DNA from: Janthinobacterium sp. J1-1
GTDB taxonomy: Bacteria; Pseudomonadota; Gammaproteobacteria; Burkholderiales; Burkholderiaceae_D
Direction of reading: 5' to 3'
Assembly (NCBI RefSeq): GCF_030944405.1
Contig: NZ_CP132339.1
Location: 1,736,001 to 1,800,000, forward strand
Length of the DNA stretch: 64,000 bases
Positions 34,113 through 41,489 of this stretch are shown here, one piece after another. Position 1 is the stretch's first letter; each line of letters starts with the position of its first letter. Under the pieces are notes generated by a model. The model saw only the letters and a list, made by a program, of their open reading frames with translations, had not been told where the DNA came from and made no database searches. Both the position numbers and the translations under genes were made by a program.

Positions 34113-36161
34113 GTGCATCGTTCGCTTATCAGCGCCGCCTGCTGCGCCCTGTTCGCTCTCGCCACACCCTCGCTGCATGCCCAGCAAGCCCCCAATGCCC
34201 TGGCGCCCGTCTCGGGCATCGACATGAAAACGCTCGATACGGCAGTGCGTCCGCAAGACGATTTCTATGCCTACGTCAACGGCATCTGGACCCGCAACAC
34301 CGAGATCCCGGCCGACAAATCGGTCTGGGGCACGTATATCGAATTGCGTGAAATCGCCCAGGGCCAGCTGCGCGCCCTGATCGACGCCACCGTCAAGAAT
34401 CCCGGCAAGGCCGGCAGCGAGACGCACAAGATCGCCGACCTGTACACCAGCTTCATGAACGACAAGGCGCGCGACGCCGCCGGCTTCAAGCCCCTGCGCG
34501 TCGAACTGGCGCGCGTGGCGGCCGTCAAGGACAAGAAGGACCTGCCGGCGCTGTTCGCTTTCCTGCAACGCAGCGGCATCCAGACGCCGTTTTCGGCCGG
34601 TGTCGCGCCCGATGCGCAAGACCCGGAAAACTACACCGTCAACATCAGCCAGTCCGGCCTGGGCCTGCCCGACCGCGACTACTACCTGAAGGACGACGAC
34701 GCCAAGCTGGCGGCCGTGCGCGCCAAATACCAGAAGCATGTCGAGACCATGCTGGCCATGAGCGGCGACAAGGCCGCCGCCGCGCATGCCGCCCAGGTAC
34801 TCGAGATCGAAACGCGCCTGGCCGCAGCGCAATGGACCCGCGTGCAGATGCGCGATCCGGTCAAGTCGTACAACCGCGTCGCCTTCGACCAGTTCGGCGA
34901 ACTGGCGCCGGCGTTTGACTGGAAGGCCTACTTTGCCGCCGCCGGCCTGGCGCCGAAAGCGTCCATGGCCGTGGTGCGCCAGCCCAGCTTTTTCACCGGC
35001 TTCTCGGCAGCCGTGGCCGAGATGCCGCTGGAATCCTGGAAGAGCTACCTGAACTGGCGCATCGTCGAAAGCTATGCGTCCTACCTGGACAGCGCCACCG
35101 TCAAGGAGCGCTTCGCCTTCGAAGGCACGGTGCTGCGCGGCGTGCCGCAAAGCGAACCGCAGTGGCAGCTGGCGCTGCGCTTCACCGACAACGCCATCAG
35201 CGACGCCGTCGGCAAGCGCTATGTGGAAATGTATTTGCCGCCTGAAACCAAGCCGCGCGTGATGGCCATGTTCGACAATTTCGTGGCCTCGTTCAAGGAA
35301 GGCATCGACAATCTGGACTGGATGAGCCCCGAGACCAAGAAGGAAGCCCAGCTCAAGCTGGCGGGCCTGAAGCCGAAGATCGCCTATCCTGAAAAATGGC
35401 GCGACTACAGCAGCATGAAAACCCAGCCGAACGACCTGATCGCCAACGTGCGCGCCGCACGCGCCTGGGGCCGCCAGAACAACCTGGACAAACTGGGCAA
35501 ACCGGTCGACCGCGACGAATGGTCGATGACGCCGCAAACCGTCAACGCCAGCTACAGCCCGGCCCTCAATTCGATCACGATCCCGGCCGCCATCCTGCAG
35601 CCGCCGTTCTTCAACGTGAAGGCCGAAGACGCGGTCAACTACGGCCTGCTCGGCATCACCTTCGGCCATGAGATCAGCCATGCTTTCGACGATTCCGGCA
35701 GCCAGTACGACGCCCACGGTCGCCTGCGCAACTGGTGGACGGCCGAGGACCGCACCGCCTTCAAGGCGCGCGCCGCAGGCCTGGTCAAGCAGTACGGCGC
35801 CTACAGCCCGGTGCCCGGCTATCACATCAACGGCGAGCTGACCCTCGGTGAAAACATCGGCGACAACTCCGGCCTGTCGCTGACCTATAACGCCTATCGC
35901 CGCTCGCTCGGCGGCAAGCCGTCGCCGGTGATCGACGGCCTGACCGGCGAACAGCGTTTGTATATCGGCTTTGCGCAAAAATGGCGCGCCAAGCTGCGCC
36001 CTGAAGCGGCCATCGCGCAGATCAAGAGCGATCCGCATTCGCCCGGCGAATTCCGCGCCAAGGGCACCGTCATGAACCAGCCAGGTTTCTATGAAGCCTT
36101 CGGCATCAAGCCGGGTGACGCGATGTATCTGCCGCCGGAACAGCGCGTGATCATGTGGTAA
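34113..36161 (+). CDS. M13 (neprilysin) family metallopeptidase
   Basis: 682 aa from a GTG start with AAAGGA 6 bp upstream. A signal peptide (SLISAACCALFALATPSLHAQ) is followed by the M13 N-terminal domain (DFYAYVNGIW). The catalytic domain has the zinc motif HEISH (about residue 519) within GITFGHEISHAFDDSG and the third ligand Glu in GENIGDNSG. The protein ends in VIMW, as many family members do. Such enzymes degrade peptides in the periplasm or outside the cell. The gene is monocistronic, followed by a palindromic repeat. Confidence 0.94.
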   Translation: MHRSLISAACCALFALATPSLHAQQAPNALAPVSGIDMKTLDTAVRPQDDFYAYVNGIWTRNTEIPADKSVWGTYIELREIAQGQLRALIDATVKNPGKAGSETHKIADLYTSFMNDKARDAAGFKPLRVELARVAAVKDKKDLPALFAFLQRSGIQTPFSAGVAPDAQDPENYTVNISQSGLGLPDRDYYLKDDDAKLAAVRAKYQKHVETMLAMSGDKAAAAHAAQVLEIETRLAAAQWTRVQMRDPVKSYNRVAFDQFGELAPAFDWKAYFAAAGLAPKASMAVVRQPSFFTGFSAAVAEMPLESWKSYLNWRIVESYASYLDSATVKERFAFEGTVLRGVPQSEPQWQLALRFTDNAISDAVGKRYVEMYLPPETKPRVMAMFDNFVASFKEGIDNLDWMSPETKKEAQLKLAGLKPKIAYPEKWRDYSSMKTQPNDLIANVRAARAWGRQNNLDKLGKPVDRDEWSMTPQTVNASYSPALNSITIPAAILQPPFFNVKAEDAVNYGLLGITFGHEISHAFDDSGSQYDAHGRLRNWWTAEDRTAFKARAAGLVKQYGAYSPVPGYHINGELTLGENIGDNSGLSLTYNAYRRSLGGKPSPVIDGLTGEQRLYIGFAQKWRAKLRPEAAIAQIKSDPHSPGEFRAKGTVMNQPGFYEAFGIKPGDAMYLPPEQRVIMW

Positions 36162-36223
36162 GGCTGTAATGATGGCTGCAATGCCGTCAACTTAAGCTGG
36201 CTCAACTCGAACGGCGAAAGTGC

Positions 36224-36267
36224 CTGGGTCGGACGGGGACGCCGAGTCCCTGAGGGTCCGACCCCAG
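36224..36267. repeat. Dispersed palindromic repeat, family 2, copy b
   Basis: Inverted relative to the copy at 3915-3960 and almost identical to its reverse complement. Outer arms GGGTCGGAC/GTCCGACCC are perfect here. It lies between convergent genes, where it may terminate transcription from both sides. Confidence 0.8.
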
Positions 36268-36293
36268 TATCTGCGTTAGGGGTGAAAAGGACA

Positions 36294-36680
36294 CTAACTT
36301 GGCGGCGTCAAGACCACCCCACGCTGCTCCCGCAGATGGCGTACCAGGTGCCGGCCATGGCCGGCAGCGATCACCTGCGCGGCGGTCGGCAGGTACTTGT
36401 CCACCACCCCTTCCATCAGATAACAGAAGTCCTCGAACGGCACGCCGCAGCTCGAACACGCCAGCCGCTCATCACCACCAGACAAAAAGCTGCTCTCCAT
36501 TCGGCTGGTGTCCGCCAGATCGACATACCACGTCTCGCACTCGTAGCACTGCACCGAAATATGGCCGCAGGCGGGGCAGCGCAGGAAAACCAGGTCTTCA
36601 TCGCCGCAGCAGCTGAAGTTGGCGTATTCCACGTCGCTGTCGCTCAGCAGGGCGGGATTGCGAGGTTTTATATGGGTCAT
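36294..36680 (-). CDS. Zinc-ribbon hypothetical protein (128 aa)
   Basis: 128 aa, cytosolic. Several Cys pairs suggest zinc binding: CPACGH, CYEC and CSSCG, plus an N-terminal CCG. No signal or membrane segment. No family recognised. The ATG at 36680 has a poor ribosome site. It faces the M13 peptidase gene tail to tail across the family-2 repeat. Confidence 0.6.
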   Translation of the reverse strand: MTHIKPRNPALLSDSDVEYANFSCCGDEDLVFLRCPACGHISVQCYECETWYVDLADTSRMESSFLSGGDERLACSSCGVPFEDFCYLMEGVVDKYLPTAAQVIAAGHGRHLVRHLREQRGVVLTPPS

Positions 36681-36866
36681 TGGCTAGTTAAACATCTGAA
36701 AGCTGACACAATTACAATCGTCTTAGCGTACATATTTGTGTAGGTAAAATAAAGTTCTGACCTTCTCGATTGGTATTGAAATATTTTTATTGTTTTTGTG
36801 AGTGTATTCCTACTGATTCTTTATTTCAATAAATTTAAATAATTTATCTTCGGTAAATTACTATTT

Positions 36867-37430
36867 TTATTTAATGGCGTCATAAAGAAATGATGCCGTA
36901 ACTGATCCAGTAACTCCAAGTGTAATTGCGAATAAGCTTGAGAGTGCGAGCGACCATAGAGGATGCTTTTTTATAAAGTCAAAAGCTCGATAATATAAAT
37001 CTTTGCGTATTTTTTTGATCTCGCTCTTCACGGCGTCAATCAAATGATTTGATACCCTATCTCGTCGTAGTTGTTCTTGGCATTGACCGCAAATCTTAGC
37101 GTTGCTGCATGAAGCCGCAAGGTCTGTCTTAATCCCGTTCATGTCAAACAAACATGCCCTTGTTTCATCGTGTGTAAGTCCTTGCATCTCATCGATTCCA
37201 GGAATGCGATTTCCTGCTCGTTTATATATCAGGGTATATGCATAAAGCATTCTATAGACGATATTTTCAATTGGAATATTGTAATGTTCAAGAATGTCTT
37301 TCGTCTCATAAAACGTAAAAACAATTTGATTATTTCCTAGTCTACGTGAGTAATAGTTGTCTTCAATCGGGACGTTTACAATCGCCACAATGAAATCCGC
37401 ATCGAAATCTCTTGGGATTTGCTTCCTCAC
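36867..37430 (-). CDS. AT-rich membrane-anchored hypothetical protein, probably 5'-truncated by a frameshift
   Basis: 187 aa from an in-frame GTG. Composition is far more AT-rich than the surroundings, indicating foreign origin. The body includes FTFYETKDILEHYNIP, HDETRACLFDMNG and a possible metal site CGQC. The C-terminus has one hydrophobic helix (LWSLALSSLFAITLGVTGSV). Plausible coding continues upstream of the GTG in the same frame to about 37537, then passes to another frame that begins at an ATG at 37600. The intact gene was therefore probably 36867-37600. Family not recognised; a role in an accessory or defence module is only a guess. Confidence 0.6.
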   Translation of the reverse strand: MRKQIPRDFDADFIVAIVNVPIEDNYYSRRLGNNQIVFTFYETKDILEHYNIPIENIVYRMLYAYTLIYKRAGNRIPGIDEMQGLTHDETRACLFDMNGIKTDLAASCSNAKICGQCQEQLRRDRVSNHLIDAVKSEIKKIRKDLYYRAFDFIKKHPLWSLALSSLFAITLGVTGSVTASFLYDAIK

Positions 37431-37489
37431 AAGTTCATCTGAAAAGGCCCAGTCCGGTCCGTCGGAATCGCATGTAAGTGAAAAATTTT

Positions 37490-37600
37490 CTATTTCTTTT
37501 GATACTTCAAATGCAGATGATTTCCATTTGAGGATATTTTTTCTTGAAAATCAATTGGTAGTTGACCAATTGAAACTAATTTAATTTTTATTTTTTTCAT
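37490..37600 (-). pseudogene. Frameshifted N-terminal fragment of the AT-rich gene
   Basis: An ATG at 37600 opens a 36-codon frame (MKKIKIKLVSIGQLPIDFQE...). One added base in the T6/A6 run at 37537-37542 would join it to the upstream extension of the 36867 gene. This suggests a single-base loss in a homopolymer, a sequencing error, or slippage during expression. Confidence 0.5.
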
Positions 37601-37709
37601 CTATTCTTATATTTTTTTAAGTAATTAAAATTATTTTTTATTTGTCTAATTTTATCTTTGTGGCGGTGAAGTTTTTGATGGAAATAAAATAATCTCAGAA
37701 CGATGATTT

Positions 37710-39101
37710 TCACTGCCAATGCATCAAACAAGGCGGTATCAGCAGCAGCAGCGCCAGCACCAGGTAAATCAGCTGCAGCGGAATCATCCACTTGGCCCAG
37801 GTAATCCATGGCACGCGCGCCAGCGCCAGGACGCCGACGGTAATGCCGGAGGTGGGGATCATCGGCGTGGTGAATTCGCCGAACTGGAATGCCAGGATGG
37901 CGGTCTGGCGCGTCACGCCCACGAGATCCGCCAGCGGCGCCATGATGGGCATGGTCAGCGCCGCCTGGCCGCTGCCGGAGTGGATAAAGAAGTTGATCAC
38001 GGTCTGCATGAAGAACATTTTCTGCGCGGCGAACACGGGGCTCGATGACGCCACCAGCGGTGTCAGCGCATGCAGCATGGTGTCGATGATCTGCGCGTCG
38101 CGCGCCAGGATCATGGTGGCGCGGGCCAGCGCGATCACCAGCGCCACGCCGACCATGTCGCGCGCGCCTTGCACGAAGGAGGCGACCAGGCTGTCGGCGT
38201 CCAGGCGCCCGACCAGGCCCACCACGATGGCCATGACCAGAAACAGGGCGGCGATTTCGTCGATGAACCAGTCGTACTTGACCACGCCAACCACCATGGT
38301 CAAAAGGGTGCCGAGGAAGATCCACAGCACGGCGCGGTGGGTGCGCGTCATGCCGGCGAAGCTGTCCAGGTCCATCGTGTGCTCGCTGCGTTTTTCGATG
38401 TCGAGCAAATAGGTGGGGCTTTTCTCGGGGTGGCGCTTGATGCGCGCCGCGTACCACATCAGGAACAGGATGCTGACGGCCGTGGCGATGCTCCACACGA
38501 TCAGGCGGTAGCCGATGCCGGAAAAGATCGGCACGCCGGCGATGCCCTGCGCGATGCCGACATTGAAGGGGTTCAGGAAGGCGGCGGAAAAGCCCACCTG
38601 CGAACCGAGAAACGGGATCGAGACGCCGGTGATGGTGTCATAGCCCAGCGCGAGCGCCAGCGGCACGAAGATCAAGATGAAGGGGATCGCCTCCTCGTTC
38701 ATGCCGAAGGTGGCGCCGCCGAGGGAAAACATGGTGAAGAAGACGGGAATGATGGCGGCGCGCACGAAGCGCGAGCTGGTGTGGGCCTTGGCGATGGCCT
38801 TGATCAGCGAGTCGAACGCTTCGGTTTTCTGCAGCACCGCAAAGGCGCCGCCGACGATCAGGACAAAACCGATGATCAGGCTGGCGTCGACAAAGCCCTT
38901 GATGGGCGACATCATCAAGGCGGCCAGTCCCTGCGGCTTGTTGTCCACGTAGTGAAAGGTGCCGGGAATGATCAGCTGCTTGCCGTTCACCAGCTGGGTG
39001 TCGAATTTGCCGCCGGGGACCAGCCAGGTGGCCAGCGCGATCATGGCCAGGATGCCGCACAGGAGGACGAAGGTATTGGGCAGCTTGAACGATTTTTTCA
39101 T
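37710..39101 (-). CDS. YfcC-family membrane transporter
   Basis: 463 aa with about 12 hydrophobic segments. LPNTFVLLCGILAMIALATWLVPGG at the start and SLGGATFGMNEEAIPFILIF are typical of YfcC/DcuC-like carriers of the ion transporter superfamily, which move dicarboxylates, amino acids or dipeptides. It starts 13 bp after the stop of the AstE-like deacylase gene, forming a leftward two-gene operon divergent from an RpiR regulator. Proposed role here: inner-membrane uptake of a dipeptide or amino acid from cyanophycin (inference). Confidence 0.88.
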   Translation of the reverse strand: MKKSFKLPNTFVLLCGILAMIALATWLVPGGKFDTQLVNGKQLIIPGTFHYVDNKPQGLAALMMSPIKGFVDASLIIGFVLIVGGAFAVLQKTEAFDSLIKAIAKAHTSSRFVRAAIIPVFFTMFSLGGATFGMNEEAIPFILIFVPLALALGYDTITGVSIPFLGSQVGFSAAFLNPFNVGIAQGIAGVPIFSGIGYRLIVWSIATAVSILFLMWYAARIKRHPEKSPTYLLDIEKRSEHTMDLDSFAGMTRTHRAVLWIFLGTLLTMVVGVVKYDWFIDEIAALFLVMAIVVGLVGRLDADSLVASFVQGARDMVGVALVIALARATMILARDAQIIDTMLHALTPLVASSSPVFAAQKMFFMQTVINFFIHSGSGQAALTMPIMAPLADLVGVTRQTAILAFQFGEFTTPMIPTSGITVGVLALARVPWITWAKWMIPLQLIYLVLALLLLIPPCLMHWQ

Positions 39102-39114
39102 GGGTGTGGTCTTC

Positions 39115-40251
39115 TTATTGGCTCAGCAGGCTGCCGCCGCGGTAGGCGACGGCGCCGGCCACCTTGCCGACGTTCATGCCGCGTAAAACGTGGCGGTGCG
39201 CGCTGCGGGCAAAGAACACGCCGGCCACCGTGCAGCGCAGGGTGGTGGTGTCGCCGCTGACGGGGTCGATCACGTCGGCCACCGCGTCGCCGGCCGCCAG
39301 CACATCGCCCATTTCGCGCAAATACACCAGCACCCCCGCATGTGGCGCCAGGATCGGTTCCACGCCGGCCAGCGGCGTCGGCACGCATTGCGGCGCCGGC
39401 AGGTCGTCGGCCGCGCCGGGCATATCGAGCACGCCTTCGATGGCCAGGAAGCGCAGCAGGGCCCGGGCGTCACGCTCGGCCAGCGCGTAGTTCACCTCCA
39501 CTTCGCCGCGCAGCTCCACCGTCACCGACAGGCAGGCGGCGGGGATCGGGTAGCGGCCCTGGAAGTGGCTGTCCAGGTCCCACCACAAGCGGCTGCACGC
39601 TTCGTCGAATGGCTCCTCGCCGGCCGCCAGTTCCAGCAGCACGGCGCGTGCGCCCAGCAGGGCGGTGAGGGGCGCCAGCTGCGCGGCCAGCGGCGTACCC
39701 GTGTACAGGTGCAGTGCCGCCTCATTGTCGCAGTGCAGGTCGAGCACGATGTCGGCGTCGATCGCCATGCCGAGCAGGGTTTTTTTCAGGGTTTCCGCAT
39801 CGGTGCGCGGTTCCCAGCTGGCGACGGACGCGCGCGCCTGCTCGCGGATCAGCGCCACGTTGGCGCCCGTGTCCGGCCCCAGTTGCCCGTCGAGCGTGGT
39901 TTTCAGCTCGTCGGCCACATGGCGGTAGGCGCGGTTGAAGTTGATGCCGGTCGACAGGTCAAAACGGCCGAACGGCGCGCCGTGGATGGCTTGCGCCAGG
40001 CCGATCGGATTGGCCGCCGGTACCAGGATGACTTCACCCAGCAGCTTGCCGGCCGCTTCCAGCGCCAGCAGTTCGCGGCGCAGGAATTGCGCCACCAGCA
40101 TGCCCGGCACTTCGTCCGCGTGCAGGGCCGCCTGGATATAGACTTTCTTGCCGCTGCGGCTGTCGGCGGCGGCGCTACCGAAATGAAAACTGCTTAATTG
40201 ATAGGCAACGCTGGCATGCGGCGTGGAGATGGTGTGCTGGCGAACTTGCAT
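39115..40251 (-). CDS. Succinylglutamate desuccinylase/aspartoacylase-family (M14-like) deacylase
   Basis: 378 aa. Zinc-binding residues are in ALHADEVPGM (His, Glu) and DLHCDNE (His), as in AstE/aspartoacylase proteins. A C-terminal beta domain (PHAGVLVYLREMGDVLAAGDAVADV) is typical of the family. Members remove acyl or aminoacyl groups from amino acids. In this locus a beta-Asp-Arg or similar dipeptide is a reasonable substrate (inference). The start ATG at 40251 matches the family N-terminus; longer frames upstream cover the divergent promoter. First gene of the leftward operon. Confidence 0.87.
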   Translation of the reverse strand: MQVRQHTISTPHASVAYQLSSFHFGSAAADSRSGKKVYIQAALHADEVPGMLVAQFLRRELLALEAAGKLLGEVILVPAANPIGLAQAIHGAPFGRFDLSTGINFNRAYRHVADELKTTLDGQLGPDTGANVALIREQARASVASWEPRTDAETLKKTLLGMAIDADIVLDLHCDNEAALHLYTGTPLAAQLAPLTALLGARAVLLELAAGEEPFDEACSRLWWDLDSHFQGRYPIPAACLSVTVELRGEVEVNYALAERDARALLRFLAIEGVLDMPGAADDLPAPQCVPTPLAGVEPILAPHAGVLVYLREMGDVLAAGDAVADVIDPVSGDTTTLRCTVAGVFFARSAHRHVLRGMNVGKVAGAVAYRGGSLLSQ

Positions 40252-40309
40252 GATGAGGCGCTCCAAAACGGGGCATGGTGGGCGGGTTTTGCGTCGATTA
40301 TGTAGCATT

Positions 40310-40336
40310 ATTTTCACTAAGTAAATAAATGAAAAT
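40310..40336. promoter_or_regulatory. Inverted repeat in the divergent promoter, candidate RpiR operator
   Basis: ATTTTCA (40310-40316) and TGAAAAT (40330-40336) form a perfect 7-bp inverted repeat with a 13-bp spacer. On the minus strand TTACTT and CATAAT (16-bp spacing) overlap it, giving a candidate promoter for the deacylase-transporter operon. Confidence 0.5.
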
Positions 40337-40451
40337 CCTTTTACAGATATTGATTGAGTTTTGTTTTTGATATGAGTACAGTGGATTCCAGCAGCCGTTT
40401 TCTGAACGACGCTGCATGTCTTTCGCATGTCAAACACAGGCCGCCAGCATC

Positions 40452-41489
40452 ATGAAGTCAACCGCCAGTCCTGCCTCCAGCGTCGCCGGCGTCCATGCGC
40501 CGGATGCCGCGTTTGCGCAGTCTGCGCTGGGCCAGACTCTGATGCGCGTGCTGGCCACGGGCTCCGCTTCGCACCGGCAGATCGCCGACTATTTATTACG
40601 CAACCAGATGCGCGTCACGGCGCTCGGCATCGAGGAACTGGCCGACAGCTGCCAGGTATCGACCGCCACCATCAGCCGCTTTGCGCGCGACATCGGCCAG
40701 AAGAATTATTCGGCCATGCGCGGCGCCATGGCCGAAACCTTGCAGTCGCTGTTGCAGCCGGTCGACAAGCTGCGCCACACCATCGAACATCGCGCGCGCG
40801 CCACCTCGCCCGTCACGCAAAGCCTGGAATACGCGGCCGCCAATATCGCCGCCACCGCCGATGGCCTGTCGCTGTCGCAGATGCAGGCCGTGGTGCGGCG
40901 CCTGACGCGCGCCAAAGTCGTCTACGTGATGGGCTTCGGCCTGTCGGCCAACCTGGCCGGCATGCTGGTGCAGCATTTGCAGCCGTTCTGCCCGCACGTG
41001 GTGGAAGTGGTGGGCATCGGCGGCTCGGAAGTGGCGGCCGGCCACCTGGTCAACCTGACGTCGCACGATGTGCTGTTGGTGATCTCGTTCCCCCGTTATA
41101 CGCTCGATTGCATCGGCCTGGCCAGCTTTGCGCGCGACCGGGGTGCGCATATCGTGGCGCTGACCGATTCGCCGGCCTCGCCGCTGGCCGAGCTGGCCGA
41201 CCATGCGCTGTATGCGCAAAGCACCCATCCCGTACTGCCCAGCAGCGCCAGCACGGCGCTGGCCATGATCGAAGCGCTGGCCGTGGCGCTGATGGTGTCG
41301 AACAAGGGCAATGTCGAAAAGGCCGCGCGCCTGAGCGATGTCATCGCGGCCTATCTGTATGGCGGCGAACATGGCGTGCAGGGCCCGAGAAAATCCGCAG
41401 TCAAGCAGCGCAAGGCAGTAGCAAAACAAAAAAGCAGTCCACATAAAAATTCAGGGTCAACACCATCAGGAGCATACAAATGCAAGTAG
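40452..41489 (+). CDS. MurR/RpiR-family transcriptional regulator
   Basis: 345 aa. The N-terminal HTH_6 domain (RVTALGIEELADSCQVSTATISRFARDIG) is followed by a SIS domain (VVYVMGFGLSANLAGMLVQHL, later LLVISFPRYTLDCI) that binds phosphosugar-like or other effectors. A Lys-rich tail is unusual. It is divergent from the deacylase-transporter operon and overlaps the start of the TonB receptor gene by 10 bp, so it probably controls both arms of the locus. Confidence 0.9.
   Translation: MKSTASPASSVAGVHAPDAAFAQSALGQTLMRVLATGSASHRQIADYLLRNQMRVTALGIEELADSCQVSTATISRFARDIGQKNYSAMRGAMAETLQSLLQPVDKLRHTIEHRARATSPVTQSLEYAAANIAATADGLSLSQMQAVVRRLTRAKVVYVMGFGLSANLAGMLVQHLQPFCPHVVEVVGIGGSEVAAGHLVNLTSHDVLLVISFPRYTLDCIGLASFARDRGAHIVALTDSPASPLAELADHALYAQSTHPVLPSSASTALAMIEALAVALMVSNKGNVEKAARLSDVIAAYLYGGEHGVQGPRKSAVKQRKAVAKQKSSPHKNSGSTPSGAYKCK

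Noticed and set aside
34089-36038. A 649-codon minus-strand frame opposite the M13 peptidase
   Set aside because: Shadow frame with no motifs; the plus strand has the intact catalytic gene.
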